This document shows positions 25,824-34,857 of a stretch of DNA of 64,000 nucleotides, piece by piece (positions within the stretch are counted from its first letter, which is position 1; the number at the start of each line of letters is the position of its first letter). The notes under the pieces are model-generated. The model made no database searches. It was not told the DNA's origin and saw nothing but the letters and a program-made list of their open reading frames with translations. This DNA is from Pseudarthrobacter polychromogenes (GTDB lineage Bacteria; Actinomycetota; Actinomycetes; Actinomycetales; Micrococcaceae): positions 62,001 through 126,000 of the forward strand of contig NZ_BMKU01000006.1 of NCBI RefSeq assembly GCF_014644495.1, read 5' to 3'. The position numbers and the translations under genes were made by a program.

Positions 25824-26837
25824 ATGACTGAAGCACTCCGCGTCGCCGTCATCGGCGCCGGGCGCATGGGCGCCGACCACATCCAGCGCCTTAACACCCG
25901 AATCCACGGAGCCGAGGTTGCCGCCGTCGTGGACGTTGACCTGGCCCGCGCACAGGCGGCAGTTGAAGGCATTCCGGGCGCCGTGGCCCTTGCCGACGCC
26001 GAGGAAGCCCTCAACAACGGCGACGTCAACGCAGTACTCATCGCCACGCCCGGCTTCCTGCACGAGGACATCCTGCTGAAGGCCATCGCCAAGGACATCC
26101 CGATCCTGTGCGAGAAGCCGCTGACCCCCGATGCCGAGTCCTCCTGGAAAATCGTGGAGGCTGAGGTTGAGCTGGGGCACAAACGCATCCAGGTGGGCTT
26201 CATGCGCCGCTTCGACGCCGAATACGCGGCCCTGGGCCAGATCATCCACAACCACGAGCTGGGCGAACTGCTGATGCTGCACCACCAGCACCGCAACCCC
26301 ACCACGCCGCCGGGCTTCACCAACGAGATGCTGATCAACGATTCCGTGGTCCACGAGTTCGATGCCATCCGGTTCTTCACCGGAGAGGAAATCACCAGCG
26401 TCCAGGTCCGCATGGGGAAGGCCACCAAGAACGCCCCCGCCGGCCAGCACGACCCCCAGCACGTCCTGCTGGAAACGGAATCAGGCGTCCTGGCCGACGT
26501 CGAAATCTATGTCAACGCCAAATTTGGCTATGAGGTGGCCACCCAGGCCGCCTTCGAAGAGGGCATCGTCAACATCGGCGGGGACAAGGGCCCCTACACC
26601 CGCAGCGCCGGCCGCTGGGGCGGCAACGTCACCCCCGGATTCGAAGAGCGCTTCGGCGCGGCATACGACGTCGAAATCCAGTCATGGGTGGACGCTGCGC
26701 TGAAGGGCGAAATCGGCGGCCCCACCGCGTGGGACGGCTACGCCACCGCGGCGTGCTGCGAGGCTGGCGTCGAAGCGCAGAAGAGCGGCGAAAAGGTGGC
26801 CGTGAAGCTCGCCGCCAAGCCTGACCTATACCGCTAA
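25824..26837 (+). CDS. iolG: Inositol 2-dehydrogenase (Gfo/Idh/MocA family)
   Basis: The 337-residue NAD(P)-dependent dehydrogenase starts with VAVIGAGRMGADHI, the Rossmann dinucleotide motif. It has LCEKPLTPD (the EKP motif with the catalytic-site Lys), GFMRRFDAEY and a DSVVHEFDAIRFF motif containing Asp and His of the inositol dehydrogenase active site. It oxidises myo-inositol to 2-keto-myo-inositol. It is one of three such genes here. A good ribosome binding site (AAGGAACG) precedes the ATG. A 63-bp palindrome follows the stop. Confidence 0.9.
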   Translation: MTEALRVAVIGAGRMGADHIQRLNTRIHGAEVAAVVDVDLARAQAAVEGIPGAVALADAEEALNNGDVNAVLIATPGFLHEDILLKAIAKDIPILCEKPLTPDAESSWKIVEAEVELGHKRIQVGFMRRFDAEYAALGQIIHNHELGELLMLHHQHRNPTTPPGFTNEMLINDSVVHEFDAIRFFTGEEITSVQVRMGKATKNAPAGQHDPQHVLLETESGVLADVEIYVNAKFGYEVATQAAFEEGIVNIGGDKGPYTRSAGRWGGNVTPGFEERFGAAYDVEIQSWVDAALKGEIGGPTAWDGYATAACCEAGVEAQKSGEKVAVKLAAKPDLYR

Positions 26838-26843
26838 CCCGCG

Positions 26844-26906
26844 GAGTTTTTGTCCAGATACGCCGACTTCCGGGCCTTCCAACCCTGCGTATCTGGACAA
26901 AAACTC
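26844..26906. repeat. 63-bp palindromic element, copy A
   Basis: Arms 26844-26863 (starting GAGTTTTTGTCCAGATACGC) and 26887-26906 are perfectly complementary over 20 bp, with a 23-bp centre. The element lies just after iolG. It is the inverted counterpart of the element at 34742-34804. A base pair that is C-G here is T-A in the other copy, so pairing is conserved. It lacks a 3' T run and does not look like a normal intrinsic terminator. Confidence 0.8.
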
Positions 26907-26938
26907 CCGCCTGACGGATCCATACATGGAGTGTTTAC

Positions 26939-27814
26939 GTGAAAATCGCACTTGATCCCACCCCTTTCCACCACTCGCACAGCCTGCTGGAGTTCCCGAA
27001 GGTGGTGGCCGATCTCGGCTACAAGTACATGCAGATGACGCCGCACGCGGACTTCATCCCCTTCTACAACCATCCCAAAGCCGATGACGAACTGGTGGGC
27101 CAGCTCAGCAAAGCCTGCAGGGACGCGGGAATCGAAATTGCCTCCGTCCTGCCGGTGCTCCGCTGGTCCGGCCCGGACGAGGACGCCCGCGAAGCTGCTG
27201 TCCGTTACTGGAAGCGGGTCATCCAGATCACCGTTGACCTCGGCGTCGGCACTATCAACACCGAGTTCAGCGGCCGCCCCGAAAAGGCTGAGGAGTCCGA
27301 GCGGGCGTTCTACCGCTCCATGGAGGAGCTCCTGCCGATCATTGAACGCGAAGGCATCGACCTGCTCATTGACCCGCACCCGGACGACTTCGTAGAGGAA
27401 GGCCTGGCCGCAATCCGGGTCATCAGGGGACTGAACTCGAAGAATGTTGGCATGGTCTACGTGGCCTCGCACAGCTTCCACATGAAAAACGCCCCGCTGG
27501 ACATCATGCGCGCGGCGGGGGACAAACTCCGCCTGGTTCACGTTGCGGACACCATGGACCACCACGCCTCACACGGGCTTCGCTACATCACCAACCCGCC
27601 GGGCAACCCCGTGCGCGTGCACCAGCACCTGAAGATCGGTGACGGCGACGTGAACTGGGACGAGTTCTTCGGCGGACTGAAGGAGATCGGTTTCCTGGAC
27701 CGGGATGACACAGTGATGGTCTCCAGCGTCTTTGCAGAGGACGAGAACGCCGAGGACGTCTCCCGCTACCAGTTGGAGACCATACAGCAGTACGTCCAGA
27801 AAGCTACCGCATGA
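26939..27814 (+). CDS. iolH: IolH-like sugar phosphate isomerase/epimerase
   Basis: The 291-residue xylose-isomerase-like TIM barrel has LDPTPFHHSHSL at the N-terminus, TEFSGRPEKAEESE, LLIDPHPDDFVEEG and LRLVHVADTMDHHASHGLRY near the C-terminus. These fit the IolH group found in iol operons of actinobacteria and firmicutes. Its precise reaction is not established; it may epimerise or isomerise an inosose or a related cyclitol. The start is GTG at 26939, chosen because it begins the conserved strand MKIALDPTP. The stop overlaps the transporter start by 4 bp. Confidence 0.85.
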   Translation: MKIALDPTPFHHSHSLLEFPKVVADLGYKYMQMTPHADFIPFYNHPKADDELVGQLSKACRDAGIEIASVLPVLRWSGPDEDAREAAVRYWKRVIQITVDLGVGTINTEFSGRPEKAEESERAFYRSMEELLPIIEREGIDLLIDPHPDDFVEEGLAAIRVIRGLNSKNVGMVYVASHSFHMKNAPLDIMRAAGDKLRLVHVADTMDHHASHGLRYITNPPGNPVRVHQHLKIGDGDVNWDEFFGGLKEIGFLDRDDTVMVSSVFAEDENAEDVSRYQLETIQQYVQKATA

Positions 27815-29247
27815 GTCTCTCCGGGAAGGTCGCGGCGGTAAAAGGGCAACAGCCTCCGAACCATAAGAGGGCGCTGCGGACCGCCACCATCATCTCCACG
27901 TTCGGCGGACTCCTCTTTGGCTACGACACAGGGGTCATCAACGGCGCGCTGCCGTACATGCAGGAGGATCTGGGCCTGACGCCCCTGACCGAGGGCCTGG
28001 TCACATCGTCGCTCCTCTTCGGCGCCGCGTTCGGTGCACTGTTCGGCGGCCGGCTGGCCGACCGGAACGGCCGCCGCAAGATGATCATGGTCCTCGCGGT
28101 CATTTTCCTTGTGGGCACGCTGGCGTGCACTTTCTCGCCAAACACCGAGGTTTTGATCGCCGCCCGGTTCATTCTCGGCCTCGCTGTGGGCGGTGCCTCC
28201 GTCACCGTGCCTGTGTATCTGGCCGAAGTTTCGCCCAGCGCACGGCGCGGACGGATCGTCACACAGAACGAACTGATGATCGTTACCGGGCAGCTGCTGG
28301 CCTTCATCTTCAACGCCTACCTGGGCAACACCTTCGGGGAGACCGGCGGCATCTGGCGCTGGATGCTGGTGATCGCCACCCTGCCGGCCATTGCACTGTG
28401 GATCGGGATGAATTTCATGCCCGAGAGCCCCCGATGGCTGGCCTCGATGGGAAGTTTCGGCGAAACCCTCAGCGTTCTCCAACGCATCCGCTCCCAGGCC
28501 GAGGCGCGAACAGAATTTGAGGAAGTCAAGGCCATGGCCGTCGAGGACTACAAGTCCAAGATGGGCTCCTGGAGGGACCTTGGGATCCCCTGGCTGCGGC
28601 GGATCTTTGTCGTGGGCCTCGGCCTGGCCGTGATCCAGCAGATCACGGGCGTGAACTCCATCATGTACTACGGCACCCAAATCCTCGCCCAATCCGGATT
28701 CGGGCGCGAGGCTGCGCTGACCGCCAACATTGCCAACGGCGTCATCTCTGTCCTCGCGACGTTCGTGGGAATTTGGCTGCTCGGCAAGGTGGGCCGCCGT
28801 CGGATGCTTATCACTGGGCAGATAGGCACGACGACGGCGCTGCTGCTGATCGGCCTGTTCTCGCTGATCCTGCCTGAAGGCTCAGCCCGTGGTTTCGTTA
28901 TTCTGTCCCTGACTGTGACCTTCCTGGCCTTCCAGCAGGGTGCCATCTCACCGGTCACGTGGCTGATGCTCTCCGAGATTTTCCCGCTCAAGATCCGCGG
29001 GCTCGGCATGGGCGCCTCCGCCTTTGTCCTTTGGATCGTCAACTTCATGGTGGGGTTCGGATTTCCGCAGCTGCTGGCGGCGATCGGTCTGTCCAGCACC
29101 TTCTTTGTGTTCGCCGTGCTCGGAGTGGGCGCCATAGCGTTTGCCGCCAAGTACGTTCCCGAGACCAAGGACAAGAGCCTTGAAGACGTGGAGCACTACT
29201 TCAAGAACGTGGCCGGGACGCAGCCGGAGGCCGTCGCGGGCCAATAA
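27811..29247 (+). CDS. iolT: MFS sugar porter, inositol permease
   Basis: The 478-residue, 12-segment major facilitator has sugar-porter signatures: GGLLFGYDTGVINGAL in segment 1, GGRLADRNGRRK in loop 2-3, PESPRWL after segment 6, QQITGVNSIMYYG in segment 7, and PETKDKSLEDVE at the C-terminus. It resembles proton-coupled IolT of Bacillus and Corynebacterium. It is the last gene of the iolC operon, coupled to iolH by ATGA. A strong terminator follows. The ABC importer next door gives a second uptake route. Confidence 0.9.
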   Translation: MSLSGKVAAVKGQQPPNHKRALRTATIISTFGGLLFGYDTGVINGALPYMQEDLGLTPLTEGLVTSSLLFGAAFGALFGGRLADRNGRRKMIMVLAVIFLVGTLACTFSPNTEVLIAARFILGLAVGGASVTVPVYLAEVSPSARRGRIVTQNELMIVTGQLLAFIFNAYLGNTFGETGGIWRWMLVIATLPAIALWIGMNFMPESPRWLASMGSFGETLSVLQRIRSQAEARTEFEEVKAMAVEDYKSKMGSWRDLGIPWLRRIFVVGLGLAVIQQITGVNSIMYYGTQILAQSGFGREAALTANIANGVISVLATFVGIWLLGKVGRRRMLITGQIGTTTALLLIGLFSLILPEGSARGFVILSLTVTFLAFQQGAISPVTWLMLSEIFPLKIRGLGMGASAFVLWIVNFMVGFGFPQLLAAIGLSSTFFVFAVLGVGAIAFAAKYVPETKDKSLEDVEHYFKNVAGTQPEAVAGQ

Positions 29248-29261
29248 GAACACCTAACCGT

Positions 29262-29300
29262 AAAGGGCACCGTCGTCTCCCGAGACGAAGGTGCCCTTTT
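29262..29300 (+). terminator. Intrinsic terminator of the iolC-iolT operon
   Basis: 18-bp arms (29262-29279 and 29282-29299) pair with one mismatch around a two-base gap, and the 3' arm ends in TTTT. This separates iolT from the ABC importer unit, which has its own promoter. Confidence 0.85.
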
Positions 29301-29392
29301 GGGTTTCACAGAGGGTGCCAGCGGCCCGTATGCCGCGGACACCGCCCGGTTTTCACGGACGTTAGCGCCCACATTACGTGCGTACATACTAA

Positions 29393-29436
29393 TGTCAGGA
29401 CAAACTATTGACATGTGTGGTTCAAGTCACCATGAT
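29393..29436 (+). promoter_or_regulatory. Promoter of the inositol ABC importer with IolR-like operator
   Basis: TGTCAGGACAAAC starts at 29393, then two bases, then a perfect TTGACA (29408-29413), 17 bp and CATGAT (29431-29436). The operator-to-(-35) spacing is identical to that before iolC, which argues for the same repressor. Confidence 0.65.
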
Positions 29437-29500
29437 CGTAGTAAGCACATTCCGGCGACTGCACCGTGGCAGTCCGGAGCTGATATCAAAGGAGATACTC

Positions 29501-30502
29501 GTGGCTAGATTTTCCTGGCGTAAAGCAACACTTGTAGCGGCTGTCGTGCCGATGCTGGCACTGAGTGCCTGTTCGAGCACCGGAGGCAGGACCGAGGAGG
29601 CCGGCGGCGCAGCAGGCGGCGGCCAGGTCGCGACAACAGAACGCATGAAGGTTGCCCTCATCACCCACGCCGCTCCCGGTGACACCTTCTGGGACATCCT
29701 CCGCAAGGGTGCCGAAGAAGCAGCTGCAAAGGACAACGTGGAATTGCTCTACACCTCGGATCCTGAGGGCGGACGCCAGGCCCAGCTGATCCAGCAGGCA
29801 ATCGACCAGAAAGTCGGCGGCATCGCCGTGACATTGGCCAAGCCGGACGCCCTCAAGGACGTCCTCAAGAAGGCAGTGGACGCCGGCATCCCCGTAGTCA
29901 GCCTGAATTCAGGTGCTGATATTTGGCAGCAGGTAGGCGCCTTCACCCACTTCGGATCGGACGAGAACCTCGCGGGTGCGGCCGTGGGGGAGAAGCTGTC
30001 CTCGCTGGGAGCAAAGCGCCCCATCTGCGTGATCATGGAACAGGGCAACGTGGCACTGGATGCCCGGTGTGCCGGCGTGAAGTCCAAGATTCCGGCTACG
30101 GAGAACCTGTTTGTCCAGGGAACCGACATGACCCAGGTTTCCTCCACAGTCACTGCGAAACTCCAGGCCACCCCGGATGCAGACGCCATCATCGGACTGG
30201 GAGCGCCGTTCACGCTGACCATCAACAAGGCAGTGGAGTCCCTCAGCCTGCAGGACAAGGTCAAAGTAGCCTCCTTCGACATGAACGGTGAACTGGCCCA
30301 GGCCATCATCGACGGCAAGGTTGCCTTCACCGTCGACCAGCAGCCGTGGCTCCAGGGCTATGGAGCCGTCGACGCCCTCTGGCAGGTCAAGCGGGGCGGC
30401 ATCCACGTAGGTGGCGGGCTTCCGGTGCTGACCGGCCCGTCGATCATCGATCAGGCAGCAGCTCCTGACGTCCTCAAATTCGCCAAGGAAGGCATCCGCT
30501 AA
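29501..30502 (+). CDS. Sugar/inositol ABC importer substrate-binding lipoprotein
   Basis: The 333-residue protein has a lipoprotein signal (basic ARFSWRK, lipobox ALSACSS with Cys at about 24) and a periplasmic-binding-protein type 1 fold of the ribose/galactose class. Visible segments are KVALITHAAPGDTFWDILRKGAEEAAA, GGRQAQLIQQAIDQKVGGIAVT and FTVDQQPWLQGY. I take GTG 29501 behind AAAGGAGAT; upstream in-frame starts would lie inside the promoter. It should bind inositol or a related polyol outside the cell and deliver it to the permease encoded next. The ligand is inferred from the surrounding iol genes and the shared operator. Confidence 0.88.
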   Translation: MARFSWRKATLVAAVVPMLALSACSSTGGRTEEAGGAAGGGQVATTERMKVALITHAAPGDTFWDILRKGAEEAAAKDNVELLYTSDPEGGRQAQLIQQAIDQKVGGIAVTLAKPDALKDVLKKAVDAGIPVVSLNSGADIWQQVGAFTHFGSDENLAGAAVGEKLSSLGAKRPICVIMEQGNVALDARCAGVKSKIPATENLFVQGTDMTQVSSTVTAKLQATPDADAIIGLGAPFTLTINKAVESLSLQDKVKVASFDMNGELAQAIIDGKVAFTVDQQPWLQGYGAVDALWQVKRGGIHVGGGLPVLTGPSIIDQAAAPDVLKFAKEGIR

Positions 30503-30513
30503 GGATGCTTTGA

Positions 30514-30548
30514 GCGGGTTCCGGGGCCCTTGCGGCTCCGGAACCCGC
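30514..30548 (+). other. Intercistronic hairpin after the binding-protein gene
   Basis: Perfect 11-bp arms GCGGGTTCCGG and CCGGAACCCGC surround a 13-nt loop, without a T tail, 18 bp before the permease start. Such hairpins often protect binding-protein mRNA and raise its level above that of the permease. This role is inferred. Confidence 0.6.
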
Positions 30549-30566
30549 CATAGCAGGAGAATCCCC

Positions 30567-31616
30567 ATGACCCAGACCCTGACCAAACCCTCCGTCCCCG
30601 CGACCGATGAACGCATCGGTAAGCGCAGCCCCCTCCAGAAACTGCTCGGCCGCCCTGAGGTCGGCGCCCTGGTGGGCGCCATCGTCCTCTTCGTTTTCTT
30701 CGCCGTGGTTTCCCCGACCTTCCTGCAGCCTTCGTCCTTCGCGACCGTTCTGTACGGCAGCTCAACCATCGGAATCATGGCCGTCGGCGTCGCGCTGCTT
30801 ATGATCGGCGGCGAGTTCGACCTTTCCACAGGTGTCGCCGTCATTAGTTCGGCCCTTACCGCCTCGATGTTCAGCTGGTACTTCAGCACCAACGTCTGGG
30901 TTGGTGTGGCCCTGGCACTGCTGGTTTCCCTGGCCATCGGATACATCAATGGCTGGATCCTGATGAAGACCAAACTACCCAGCTTCATCGTCACCCTGGC
31001 CACGTTCCTGATGCTGACCGGCCTGAACCTGGGCCTGACCCGCATGATCGGCGGCGGCGTATCTTCCCCCTCGATCTCGGACATGGACGGCTTCGCCTCC
31101 GCCCGCGCGGTGTTCGCGTCATCAGTGAGGATCGGCGGGATTGATGTCCAGATCACCGTATTCATCTGGATTGCCCTTGTGGCAGTGGCCACCTGGGTCC
31201 TGATGCGGACCCGCGTGGGGAACTGGATCTTCGCCGTCGGCGGTGATGCGAATGCGGCCCGTGCCGTGGGCGTTCCGGTCAAGGCCACCAAGATCGGGCT
31301 GTTCATGGCAGTTGGTTTCTGCGGCTGGATCCTGGGCATGCACAACCTGTTTGCCTTCGACGCGGTGCAGTCCGGTGAGGGTGTGGGCAACGAGTTCCTC
31401 TACATCATTGCCGCTGTGATCGGCGGGTGCCTTCTCACCGGCGGCTACGGTTCGGCTGTTGGCGGCGCCATCGGCGCGTTCATCTTCGGCATGGCCAACA
31501 AGGGCATCGTCTACGCACAGTGGAACCCGGACTGGTTCAAGTTCTTCCTGGGCCTGATGCTCCTGCTGGCCACCATCGTCAACCTCATCGTCAAGCGCCG
31601 CGCGGAACTGAAGTAA
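30567..31616 (+). CDS. Sugar/inositol ABC importer permease
   Basis: The 349-residue RbsC/FrcC-type permease has about nine hydrophobic segments. Family-typical motifs are [18 protein letters not shown] near residue 75, [19 protein letters not shown] in the middle and [15 protein letters not shown], the ATPase-contacting loop. [19 protein letters not shown] motif comes near the C-terminus. I start at ATG 30567 after CAGGAG. It forms the importer with the upstream binding protein and the downstream ATPase. Confidence 0.9.
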   Translation: MTQTLTKPSVPATDERIGKRSPLQKLLGRPEVGALVGAIVLFVFFAVVSPTFLQPSSFATVLYGSSTIGIMAVGVALLMIGGEFDLSTGVAVISSALTASMFSWYFSTNVWVGVALALLVSLAIGYINGWILMKTKLPSFIVTLATFLMLTGLNLGLTRMIGGGVSSPSISDMDGFASARAVFASSVRIGGIDVQITVFIWIALVAVATWVLMRTRVGNWIFAVGGDANAARAVGVPVKATKIGLFMAVGFCGWILGMHNLFAFDAVQSGEGVGNEFLYIIAAVIGGCLLTGGYGSAVGGAIGAFIFGMANKGIVYAQWNPDWFKFFLGLMLLLATIVNLIVKRRAELK

Positions 31617-31629
31617 AGGGGTCCGGAAA

Positions 31630-32565
31630 ATGAATGCCCAAAAAATCGACCAGCGCACATTGCTGCAAAACGAAAAAGATCCGCTCACGCATACTCCGGT
31701 GCACCTGCTGTCGCTTGATGCCGTAGGCAAGCACTACGGCAACATCGTGGCACTGAAAGATGTCACGATGGCAGTCGACAACGGCCGTGTCACCTGCGTG
31801 CTCGGTGACAACGGCGCCGGCAAATCCACGCTCATCAAGATCATCGCCGGACTACACCAGCACGACGCCGGAACGCTGAACATCATGGGCGAGGAGCGGA
31901 AGTTCGATTCGCCCCGTGATGCACTGGATGCAGGCATCGCCACTGTCTACCAGGACCTGGCGGTGGTGCCGCTGATGCCGATCTGGCGCAACTTTTTCCT
32001 TGGCTCTGAACTGACCAGCGGTTTCGGTCCTTTCAAGAGCATGGATGTCCAAAAGATGAAGGACATCACCAAAAAGGAACTCGCCGAGATGGGCATCGAC
32101 CTCCGCGACGTGGAACAGCCCATCGGCCAGCTCTCCGGCGGTGAGAGGCAGTGCGTGGCCATTGCCCGCGCCGTCTACTTCGGCGCCAAGGTCCTGATCC
32201 TGGACGAGCCGACGGCGGCGCTCGGCGTGAAGCAGTCGGGCGTAGTTTTGCGATACATCCTCCAGGCCAGGGACCGGGGACTCGGGGTCATCTTCATCAC
32301 CCACAACCCGCACCATGCCTTCCCCGTGGGGGACCGGTTCCTGCTGCTCAAGCGGGGCAAGTCCATCGGCTACTACGACAAAAAAGACATCACCCTGGAC
32401 GAGCTCACCGCGCAGATGGCCGGCGGCGCTGAACTTGCCGAACTTGCGCACGAACTCGAACAGCTCGGCGGCCACAGTGATGTGGTCAAGGAAGTGCAGG
32501 CAGAGGTCGCTGACGTCACCCACGGCACAGAGACGCCAAAGCAAAGCGGCCCCCGGCACGCCTAG
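31630..32565 (+). CDS. Sugar/inositol ABC importer ATPase (single domain)
   Basis: The 311-residue protein has one ABC ATPase domain: Walker [10 protein letters not shown] (about 59-67), Q-loop VYQDLAVV, signature LSGGERQ, Walker [13 protein letters not shown] and H-loop [10 protein letters not shown]. Most ribose-class importers use a double ATPase, so this is the FrcA-like single-domain type that works as a homodimer. The first 20 and last 45 residues are variable extensions. It lies 13 bp after the permease gene. A hairpin (32575-32611) follows. Confidence 0.9.
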   Translation: MNAQKIDQRTLLQNEKDPLTHTPVHLLSLDAVGKHYGNIVALKDVTMAVDNGRVTCVLGDNGAGKSTLIKIIAGLHQHDAGTLNIMGEERKFDSPRDALDAGIATVYQDLAVVPLMPIWRNFFLGSELTSGFGPFKSMDVQKMKDITKKELAEMGIDLRDVEQPIGQLSGGERQCVAIARAVYFGAKVLILDEPTAALGVKQSGVVLRYILQARDRGLGVIFITHNPHHAFPVGDRFLLLKRGKSIGYYDKKDITLDELTAQMAGGAELAELAHELEQLGGHSDVVKEVQAEVADVTHGTETPKQSGPRHA

Positions 32566-32574
32566 CACGGACCG

Positions 32575-32611
32575 GAGCGGGGCCCGCCGGAAAGCCGGAC
32601 GGGCCCCGCTC
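32575..32611 (+). terminator. Hairpin after the ABC importer ATPase gene
   Basis: Perfect 12-bp arms GAGCGGGGCCCG and CGGGCCCCGCTC surround a 13-nt loop. No T run follows, so it may be a partial terminator or mRNA stabiliser before the two downstream dehydrogenase genes. Confidence 0.55.
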
Positions 32612-32652
32612 AACATTGCGCACAGACAACGAACAGCAGACAGGAAGACATC

Positions 32653-33645
32653 ATGCCGATCCGGGTGGGCGTCATCGGCGCCGGAGTCATGGGCGCAGAC
32701 CACATCAGGAACCTTTCCGCCGCCGTCAACGGTGCGGAAGTCACCTTCGTGGCAGACCTCGACGCCGGGCGGGCAGCGGCAGCTGCGCCGCCTGCGGCCC
32801 GGACCACCACGGACCCCTCGGAACTGATCAACTCGAGCGAGGTGGACGCCGTCGTCATCGCCTCGCACGACTCCACCCATGCCGGACTGGTGCTGGAATG
32901 CTTCGAAGCGATGACGCCTGTGCTGTGTGAGAAGCCCCTGGCACCTACGATCCTGGAAAGCCTCGATGTGGTGGAGGCTGAGGCGGACATCCTGGCCGCC
33001 ACCGGCGGCAGGCTGCTGTCCATGGGCTTCATGAGGCGGTTCGATCCGGGCTACGCCGCACTGCGCGAAGCCACGCGGGTCCGCAACTACGGCGAACCGC
33101 TGATGGTCCACTGCACCAGCCGCACGGCAACTGCGGGCCCCGGTGCCAGCTCTGAATCAGCCATCACCAATTCAGCCATCCACGAGTTCGACATCATCCC
33201 CTGGCTGCTGGGCACGCCCATCGCCGAAGTTTCATGGCAAGCGGGGCGCAGCTCCCGGCACAGCACCGGAGACCTGCAGGACCCTGCGCTTATGCTCCTC
33301 CGGACGGCCGACGGCACCCTTGCCATCCTTGAACTGTTCCTGAATGCGCAGTACGGCTACACCACCAGGTGCGAGGTGGTGTCCGAGCATGGTTCGGCTG
33401 CCCTCCCCGAGCCCGCAGCACTGGTGGTCCACCACGAAGGCCAGCAACGGTCCGGCATCCCGGCCGACTGGCGACCACGCTTCGCCGACGCCTACCGCCT
33501 GCAGCTCCAGGCCTGGATCTCCGCCCTGGAACGCGGCGAAACCGCGCCGCTCGCCACCGGGGAGGATGGCCTGCGGGCGTCGCGGGTGGCCCAGGCCATG
33601 ATCCGTTCGCTGCACAGCGACGGAGCCTTCACGAAGGTGATCTAG
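32653..33645 (+). CDS. Gfo/Idh/MocA dehydrogenase, second inositol dehydrogenase candidate
   Basis: The 330-residue protein has VGVIGAGVMGADHIRN at the N-terminus, the EKP motif LCEKPLAPT, GFMRRFDPGYAAL and SAIHEFDIIPWLL with the active-site Asp and His. It is clearly related to IolG at 25824 but diverged. It probably handles a different inositol stereoisomer (scyllo or D-chiro) or an inosose. It sits between the ABC importer and a third dehydrogenase, so it may link uptake of that isomer to the pathway. The reaction is inferred. Confidence 0.85.
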   Translation: MPIRVGVIGAGVMGADHIRNLSAAVNGAEVTFVADLDAGRAAAAAPPAARTTTDPSELINSSEVDAVVIASHDSTHAGLVLECFEAMTPVLCEKPLAPTILESLDVVEAEADILAATGGRLLSMGFMRRFDPGYAALREATRVRNYGEPLMVHCTSRTATAGPGASSESAITNSAIHEFDIIPWLLGTPIAEVSWQAGRSSRHSTGDLQDPALMLLRTADGTLAILELFLNAQYGYTTRCEVVSEHGSAALPEPAALVVHHEGQQRSGIPADWRPRFADAYRLQLQAWISALERGETAPLATGEDGLRASRVAQAMIRSLHSDGAFTKVI

Positions 33646-33689
33646 TGATGGCTCAATTTCCCTGGTGAAGACAGAACGAAGGAAGAACT

Positions 33690-34730
33690 GTGAAGGATTT
33701 AACTCTTGGGCTGGTGGGCGTAGGCCGAATCGGCGCCATGCACGCGGACAACATCTCGGCGCTCAACGGCGTACTTAATGCTGAGGACATCAATGTCCGG
33801 CTCCGGCTGACGGACGTCGCCGAAGAGCACGCCAGGGCCGTGGCTGCCAGAGTGGGTGCCGAGTTCCTGCCGTCCGTGGAAGCACTGCTCGCCTCGGGCT
33901 TGGACGGGCTGGTCATCGCCACCGGCACAGGCACTCATCCCGGCCTGATCAAGGCGGGGGTGGACGCTGGAATCCCGGTCTTCTGCGAGAAGCCGGTGGC
34001 ACTGGACGTGGCGGACGCCCTGCCGGTCCTCGAGTATGTCCGGGAGCGTCAGGGAGTGGTGCAGATCGGCCATCAGCGGCGCTTTGACCCCGGCTATCTC
34101 GAAGCACGGCGTGCCTACCAGGCCGGTGAGCTTGGCTGGATCCATTCACTGCGGGCCGTCACCTGCGACATGGCACCGCCGCCCGTCGAGTTCCTGGCTG
34201 GCTCGGGCGGACTTTTCCGGGACTGTTCCGTGCACGACTTCGACATCCTCCGCTGGCTGACGGGCAGGGAGATCGTGGAGGCCTATGCGAAGGGCTCCAA
34301 CAACGGGGACCCGGCCATCGGGGCTGTTGGGGACGTGGACACGGCCCTCGCCCTGGTGACGTTCGACGACGGCACGGTGGGGACAGTCTCGGCCACACGC
34401 TACAACGGGGCCGGCCACGACGTCCGGCTCGAAATCCAGGGCTCCAGGGGATCGCTGCTGGTGGGCCTGGACGACAGGACCGCATTGGCCTCGGCCGAAG
34501 CGGGCGTTGCCTTCCCCGCTGGACAACCGCACCAGACCTTCGCCGAAAGGTTCGATGCCGCGTACCGGGCCGAGATGGCGGCGTTTGTGGAGCTGATCCT
34601 TGGCCTTCGGGACAACCCGTGCACGCCTGAGGATGCGGTGGCAGCTTCACGCGTGGCGGATGCTGCCCAGGAGTCGCTGCGCAGCGGATCCCCGGTGAGG
34701 GTGGAGCTGGACCCGGCCGTCGCGGGCTGA
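33690..34730 (+). CDS. Gfo/Idh/MocA dehydrogenase, third inositol dehydrogenase candidate
   Basis: The 346-residue protein has LGLVGVGRIGAMHADN, FCEKPVALD, IGHQRRFDPGYLEARR and DCSVHDFDILRWLTG, so the cofactor and catalytic motifs of inositol dehydrogenases are intact. The start is GTG at 33690 with AAGGAAG upstream. It belongs to the IolG/scyllo-inositol dehydrogenase branch; which isomer it oxidises cannot be told. It is the last plus-strand gene of the locus and is followed by the second copy of the 63-bp palindrome. Confidence 0.85.
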   Translation: MKDLTLGLVGVGRIGAMHADNISALNGVLNAEDINVRLRLTDVAEEHARAVAARVGAEFLPSVEALLASGLDGLVIATGTGTHPGLIKAGVDAGIPVFCEKPVALDVADALPVLEYVRERQGVVQIGHQRRFDPGYLEARRAYQAGELGWIHSLRAVTCDMAPPPVEFLAGSGGLFRDCSVHDFDILRWLTGREIVEAYAKGSNNGDPAIGAVGDVDTALALVTFDDGTVGTVSATRYNGAGHDVRLEIQGSRGSLLVGLDDRTALASAEAGVAFPAGQPHQTFAERFDAAYRAEMAAFVELILGLRDNPCTPEDAVAASRVADAAQESLRSGSPVRVELDPAVAG

Positions 34731-34741
34731 CCTCCGGGTGT

Positions 34742-34804
34742 GAGTTTTTGTCCAGATATGCAGGGTTGGAGGCCCTTAAAGCCTGCATATCTGGACAAAA
34801 ACTC
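34742..34804. repeat. 63-bp palindromic element, copy B
   Basis: Arms 34742-34764 and 34782-34804 pair perfectly over 23 bp around a 17-bp centre that includes GTTGGAGGCCC. The reverse complement of copy A at 26844-26906 aligns with this copy over its full length (same 63 bp, centre GTTGGAAGGCCC). The changed bases in the arms are matched by compensating changes. It lies between the convergent third dehydrogenase and iolB. Confidence 0.8.
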
Positions 34805-34857
34805 CTGCCGGCTGGGGACCCGCGCATCACCAGGGCTATGTCACGGACCTGGCGGGG

